A stretch of 24,112 nt of DNA from Geosiphon pyriformis (Eukaryota; Glomeromycota; Glomeromycetes; Archaeosporales; Geosiphonaceae): positions 509,371 to 533,482 of the forward strand of contig JAAOMT010000706.1 of the NCBI GenBank assembly GCA_016748015.1, written 5' to 3'. Shown piece by piece: positions 20,577 through 24,112 of this stretch; the first letter of the stretch is position 1; every line of letters begins with the position of its first letter. The notes under the pieces are model-generated. The model searched no databases, had not been told where the DNA came from, and worked only from the letters and a program-made list of their open reading frames with translations. The translations under genes and the position numbers were made by a program.

Positions 20577-21367
20577 TCATAATAAAATTAGATATTTTGC
20601 TAAGTCCTGGTAGGGCTGAGTTTTTGATAATTGATTCAAAAGTTCACTTCCTGTATTTATCCTTATGCAATTACATTTAAATTTTATTAATAATTTTTTG
20701 TGATTTTAAAACTCTAAATTGGCTTTTACTCTTTCAAAGAACAAATATCTTTTAGCGCTCATTAAATAGACAACTTTTGGTCATTATTTTTCAGGCTACA
20801 AGACGGTGTCTGGTAGTCATAATAAAATTAATATATATTTGTGTATATATTTAAAATAATTAAATTAAAATTTTAAACACAAATTAAAAACATTAATTAT
20901 TTTTACAAATATTTTTAGCACTTAAAATTATTTTAAATTGAAATTTGATAACTATTACTTACTAACAGCTAAAAAATAATTTTTTTATTTATTATATATA
21001 TAAATCATTAATGTTTTTAAACAGTTTTTGTGGTGTTTTGGATTTTGGGGTTAAATCTTGTGATTAAAATACCTTTTTCACTAATCGTGCGTACCAAAAG
21101 CTATTCTTATCAAGATATTGCATCTCAACGCAATACGCAGCTCTGGAAAAATAATTGCTTATATTAATTTGGGAGCCGATAAAATTAGAAAGGTGATTAA
21201 CTTTTTTTTTAAAAAATACATTAATTTAAATTTGCTTACAACTGGATATAAATCAGAATATTTTAAAGATTAAAGTAATATTAAAAACTTTAAAATTGCT
21301 TATTTTAATAAAAAAAGATATTCCTTTTTGTTTATTATTGAGTTAAAGAGCGATTTGAAAATTCAAA
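20577..21367. other. AT-rich flank between the TIR element and the transposase relic
   Basis: No gene is seen. TCATAATAAAATTA occurs at 20577-20590 and again at about 20817-20830, just after a GC-richer tip (CAAGACGGTGTCTGG). The latter resembles a transposon end, but I found no inverted partner downstream. Bases 20820-21040 are nearly pure A+T. Confidence 0.4.
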
Positions 21368-21960
21368 ATGTATACACAAATGAATTGCCAAAAATATCTT
21401 GATAAAAATGGAGTTTATGTAGTAAAAATGCTCAAGAAAGAGGGCATGTCCGCCACAAAAATTGCGCGCATTATTGGACTCTGCTACTTGTGTAAAAATT
21501 ATCTTACACGATTAGAATCATTAAAAAATAGTGGTCAAAATTCTTTATCCTTAAACGCTCTGAACGTCGAATTCTTCAGGAAATTAAAAATAATTCTGCA
21601 ACAAGAAAGATCCCAAGACATCTGCTTACTACCGAAATCTCATGTAAAATCCAAATTACATATCAGTTGGAACTTAATGAAAATCCTAGTATTAATACTA
21701 TATAATGTTTAAAAAAACCAATGATTAATGAAGTAAACCGAATCAAACGGGTAAATCTCCAAGCATTAGACCAAAGAGGATTGGCAACGTTTTTTTTGGG
21801 CAGACAAATTATTTATAATCACTGATTCATATGAAAATTTCGTTTATAGTGACAGTCTTTACAGTATAGAATACTGTTCCATTAGAGAAAATTCTTCAAT
21901 TTATTGACTCGATGCCAAAACATGTTGAAGATGTAAAAAAGAAAGGGTTAATAAAAAAAA
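21368..21960 (+). pseudogene. Decayed Tc1/mariner transposase
   Basis: Seen in three frames in order: (1) from ATG 21368, an N-terminal helix-turn-helix segment VVKMLKKEGMSATKIARIIG, the first DNA-binding helix set of Tc1-like transposases; (2) from about 21556 in another frame, RSERRILQEIKNN, the linker and second HTH region; (3) KKPMINEVNRIKRVNL (about 21712-21760) and EDWQRFFWADK (from 21776), matching the stretch just before the first catalytic Asp; (4) from 21882, EKILQFIDSMPKHVEDV, the family's C-terminal box where SMP-R-V-E is typical. The central catalytic DDE region is largely deleted and at least three frame changes separate the pieces, so it is inactive. No convincing terminal repeats were found, so the element's boundaries are unknown. 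Confidence 0.75.
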
Positions 21961-22530
21961 TTACCTTATTATATGATGCATGTAATTTAAGGTATGTGTC
22001 TTTTTTTCTTTTGCTATTGTTGCAGACAATAAGCTTTACAAGACTAAGACTTTTTCAATAATATTTTTATAACAATTATTTATAATATAAAAATTAAATT
22101 TTAATTTTATTCAGTTTGTGGAAGTTTACTTTTAATGTGTTTGAAAAGACTGAATTAAATCTTATATATTCAATAATTTCACATTTTTTAATTTGAAATC
22201 TTTTTAATTCTTTAAATATGTTTTTCTCTTGAACTTTATAAATGAAAAATAAAAAATTTATTGCTTGAAAACTAAGTAATTTATTTTAATATATTGAAAT
22301 AATAAAATTTTTCCTTAATTTTAAGTATAAACTTGAATTCTCTCAACTAAAAAGATGTCTAAAATTTTTTAAAAAAACACTGTTATTGTTAAATATGTAT
22401 ATTGAACTATAGCCGCAAAGAAACCCCTTCCAAATTAATTGAAATGCAAAAAAATAGAAATAGAAATAAACTGCAAATAAGAGATAAATATTATGGCTAA
22501 ATCTCAAAGTGTGTTTTCTACTATATTCAC
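21961..22530. other. Very AT-rich noncoding DNA
   Basis: There are long A/T runs, including a near-palindrome around 22090-22112 (AAAATTAAATTTTAATTTTA). Nothing coding is seen. Confidence 0.5.
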
Positions 22531-22723
22531 CATTAGGTGGAATATAGATTGGATTCTTGATTATTTCATTAACTACTTTATCAACACTTGAAAAGTTGCG
22601 GTAAGGTTTTTCCCAATTGGTTAGAATGCCTGATTGACACTCTTCACACATGAGTTTTTGGACGTGTTCTTTGAATTCAAGGGTTTCTATGTTGTGGATG
22701 AAGGATAAAATGTGAATAAGTTG
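22531..22723 (-). pseudogene. Coding remnant or lone exon of an unidentified protein
   Basis: The minus-strand frame is open from 22723 after a TAA at 22724-22726. It reads as convincing protein for about 64 codons: IETLEFKEHVQKLMCEECQ, NWEKPYRNFSSVDKVVNEII, IYIPP. It ends near a possible donor (AATG|GTGAAT at 22530). Past that point the same frame becomes hydrophobic AT-noise, so I do not extend it to 22343. The CEEC pair might bind metal. A CATAG acceptor near 22693 could be the true exon start. The only ATG is at 22651. Neither neighbouring exons nor a family were recognised; it may be a lone exon or a degraded gene. Confidence 0.4.
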
Positions 22724-22726
22724 TTA

Positions 22727-23343
22727 TTCGAAGAGGTGTCTGTGAAAAGCTTTTATTAATAATACATTTTACAAATAATATTTTATCGAAAGAGCTTTTA
22801 TTATGTCGTTCTCTATATTCACATATTTAAACAAATTAATTTCTTAAAACATTCATTCCTTAAACTTAAAAATGACTTTATTCATCGAGCAACTATTCCC
22901 AAAAAATTTAAACTTGATAATTGTACTCAACAATAATAACCTTGCAACTTTAAAAACAAAATAGAATATTCCAATAATAGGTGAACTTAATTTTTAAATA
23001 TAATAATTTGTTAATGCCTGTAGTAATTTTAATTTAACATAAATTTGTTATAGATAAAATTTTTTTTAACCAATTCCTTTGTAAAAGTTCCGAATAAAAG
23101 ACTTGAATAAAATTCACTGAACCTAATTTATTCACACCATCAAAATCCTTGAACTTAAGTTTGACTAAAAATTTATGATTCCGACGAGTGTGAAGTGTTA
23201 ACGGAGCAATAAATACAAATAAACATTGGGTGTAAGAATGTCAGTTAGTTAACAATGATAAAAATCAAACCTTTCAAAAACAATTTATTTGTTGATTGTA
23301 GAAAATGCCAATTAGCAAAGCAAAAAGAATATGCTATTTAAAA
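22727..23343. other. Intergenic AT-rich DNA
   Basis: I see no gene or structured repeat between the coding remnant and the right arm of the inverted repeat. Confidence 0.5.
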
Positions 23344-24082
23344 AATTCTGTGGCTATAATTCAATGAATATCACTCCGAGAAATCTACCGAGCATATCTC
23401 TCCCAATTATTTGGGGTTGAGTCTATGATATTATATTTTTCACATAACTCTTTTCTCAAATGCCACCAAATATATCTCATATTTCTTGCTTTTTCTTCTT
23501 GAACTTGACCAAATGATAGCGGTTTCCATTTTGGCTGATTTGCTTGCATTAATTCATTGATTGGAACAAAGGATGTCACAAAACGACTCCACCAATTTCC
23601 TTTATCACGCGCATCTACCTCAGAACAAACAACTAAACAGGCCTCACGAGTACCCACGTAATAAAATCCACCGAAAGCGGCCAAGATGTGTGTTGGGGTT
23701 TCATGAGTATGATCACCTTCGGGAAGTTCACATTTTGCTTTGCAAATAGGACAACGTGCTGTACAGCCTTCTATTTTACTCCAGTTTATGTTAATTGTAC
23801 TTGTAATGAAAGTTTGAAGGCGAGAATTTGTTCCTCTTTCCCAATTTGCTTCTAATTCCTTAAATTCTTTGGCTAGATCTCGCTTGAGTGCATCCCAGAT
23901 TGGCGATGATCTATCTACCCGACAATAACCAGCGAAGGGGAAGTTTTCTACATACTGATGGACATTATTTGAGTGAGAGGAACGCTCGTGTTTGGAAATA
24001 ATATCTTCAAGAGTTTCTGAAAAGCTTCGACTCCAATCTTTATCAATAAGGGACATAAGAGAAGATTGGGTTTCTTCAATCT
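23344..24082 (-). repeat. Right arm of the 739-bp inverted repeat
   Basis: This is the reverse-complement partner of 1-739, without gaps. It ends at the same point past the stop codon. The 30 bp from 24083 to 24112 have no counterpart in the window because the left arm is cut. Confidence 0.9.
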
Positions 24083-24112
24083 TTTCCATGATGTTTTTAA
24101 CTTTTTTCTCTT
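23385..24112 (-). CDS. Second copy of the VLIG-like GTPase C-terminus, 5' end outside window
   Basis: The stop codon ends at 23385. A Met lies at 24089 (MEKIEETQ), but the frame remains open upstream to the window edge (residues EKKVKNI before it), so this is more likely an internal Met of a long protein than the true start. The Cys/His cluster is the same as in the left copy (CTARCPICKAKC, DHTHETPTH, GG). Relative to the left copy it has 21 amino-acid differences over 223 shared residues, including a block FYYVGTREACLV where the left copy has CNDVNTHEAVLI. The frame is intact. If the family assignment is right, the full gene would be several kilobases long and extend to the right of the window. 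Confidence 0.6.
   Translation of the reverse strand, partial: EKKVKNIMEKIEETQSSLMSLIDKDWSRSFSETLEDIISKHERSSHSNNVHQYVENFPFAGYCRVDRSSPIWDALKRDLAKEFKELEANWERGTNSRLQTFITSTININWSKIEGCTARCPICKAKCELPEGDHTHETPTHILAAFGGFYYVGTREACLVVCSEVDARDKGNWWSRFVTSFVPINELMQANQPKWKPLSFGQVQEEKARNMRYIWWHLRKELCEKYNIIDSTPNNWERYAR

Noticed and set aside
20794-20830. CAAGACGGTGTCTGG as a terminal repeat of the Tc1-like element
   Set aside because: No inverted partner was found downstream of the transposase relic.
22343-22651. Full 102-codon minus-strand frame as a gene
   Set aside because: Only the first part reads like protein; the rest is hydrophobic AT-noise past a possible splice donor.
23561-23749. Plus-strand frame inside the right GTPase-like copy
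   Set aside because: It is antisense to the conserved Cys/His region and is a shadow frame.
1-24112. tRNA, rRNA and CRISPR arrays
   Set aside because: No canonical B-box GGTTCGANNCC context, rRNA core or regularly spaced short repeats were seen by eye.

Overview
The window looks like nuclear DNA of an AT-rich fungus. Genes are sparse, introns are short GT-AG introns (about 80-100 nt in the best-resolved gene), promoters carry TATA boxes, and DNA-transposon debris is plentiful. The protein families fit an arbuscular mycorrhizal fungus (Glomeromycotina, Rhizophagus-like): a very-large-GTPase-like C-terminus, a berberine-bridge-type FAD oxidase, small GPI-type surface proteins, a Tc1/mariner relic and a transposon-borne USP-like fragment. 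This assignment is inferred from composition and protein style, not from a database search. I found no tRNA, rRNA, CRISPR array or bacterial operon.

Layout. Both window edges carry the same coding sequence in opposite orientation, both reading inward: 1-739 (+) and 23344-24082 (-). They form an ungapped inverted repeat of 739 bp. My hand count gives 27 differences, with none in the first 282 bp. Both reading frames stay open through the window edge, so each is probably the 3' end of a larger gene. At 2506-3120 (-) and 5373-5910 (+) are two paralogous, divergently transcribed small secreted proteins with C-terminal hydrophobic tails. The second is split by a +1 frame change. At 7810-9672 (+) is a complete six-exon FAD-linked oxidase of 472 residues. 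At 10666-11565 (+) is a single-pass membrane protein with a PPxY motif in its tail. At 14968-15429 (-) is a secreted Asn/Gly-rich protein built from eight 13-residue repeats.

From 18.6 to 22.7 kb the window is a mobile-element cluster. It holds a 658-bp element with ~103-bp terminal inverted repeats (TIRs) and a candidate TGAAA target duplication. Next comes a 1123-bp element with 101/114-bp TIRs, flanking TA, and a broken minus-strand gene resembling the C-terminal half of a ubiquitin-specific protease. Then follow a multiply frameshifted Tc1/mariner transposase and an unidentified coding remnant. The remaining intergenic DNA is AT-rich and shows only microsatellites and small diverged duplications.

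No operon-like cooperation is evident; each gene appears to have its own promoter. The oxidase would work in the cytosol, while four other loci encode cell-surface or secreted products. The most unusual signals are the inverted gene pair at the edges, the two adjacent TIR elements, and the repeat ladder in the Asn/Gly-rich protein.
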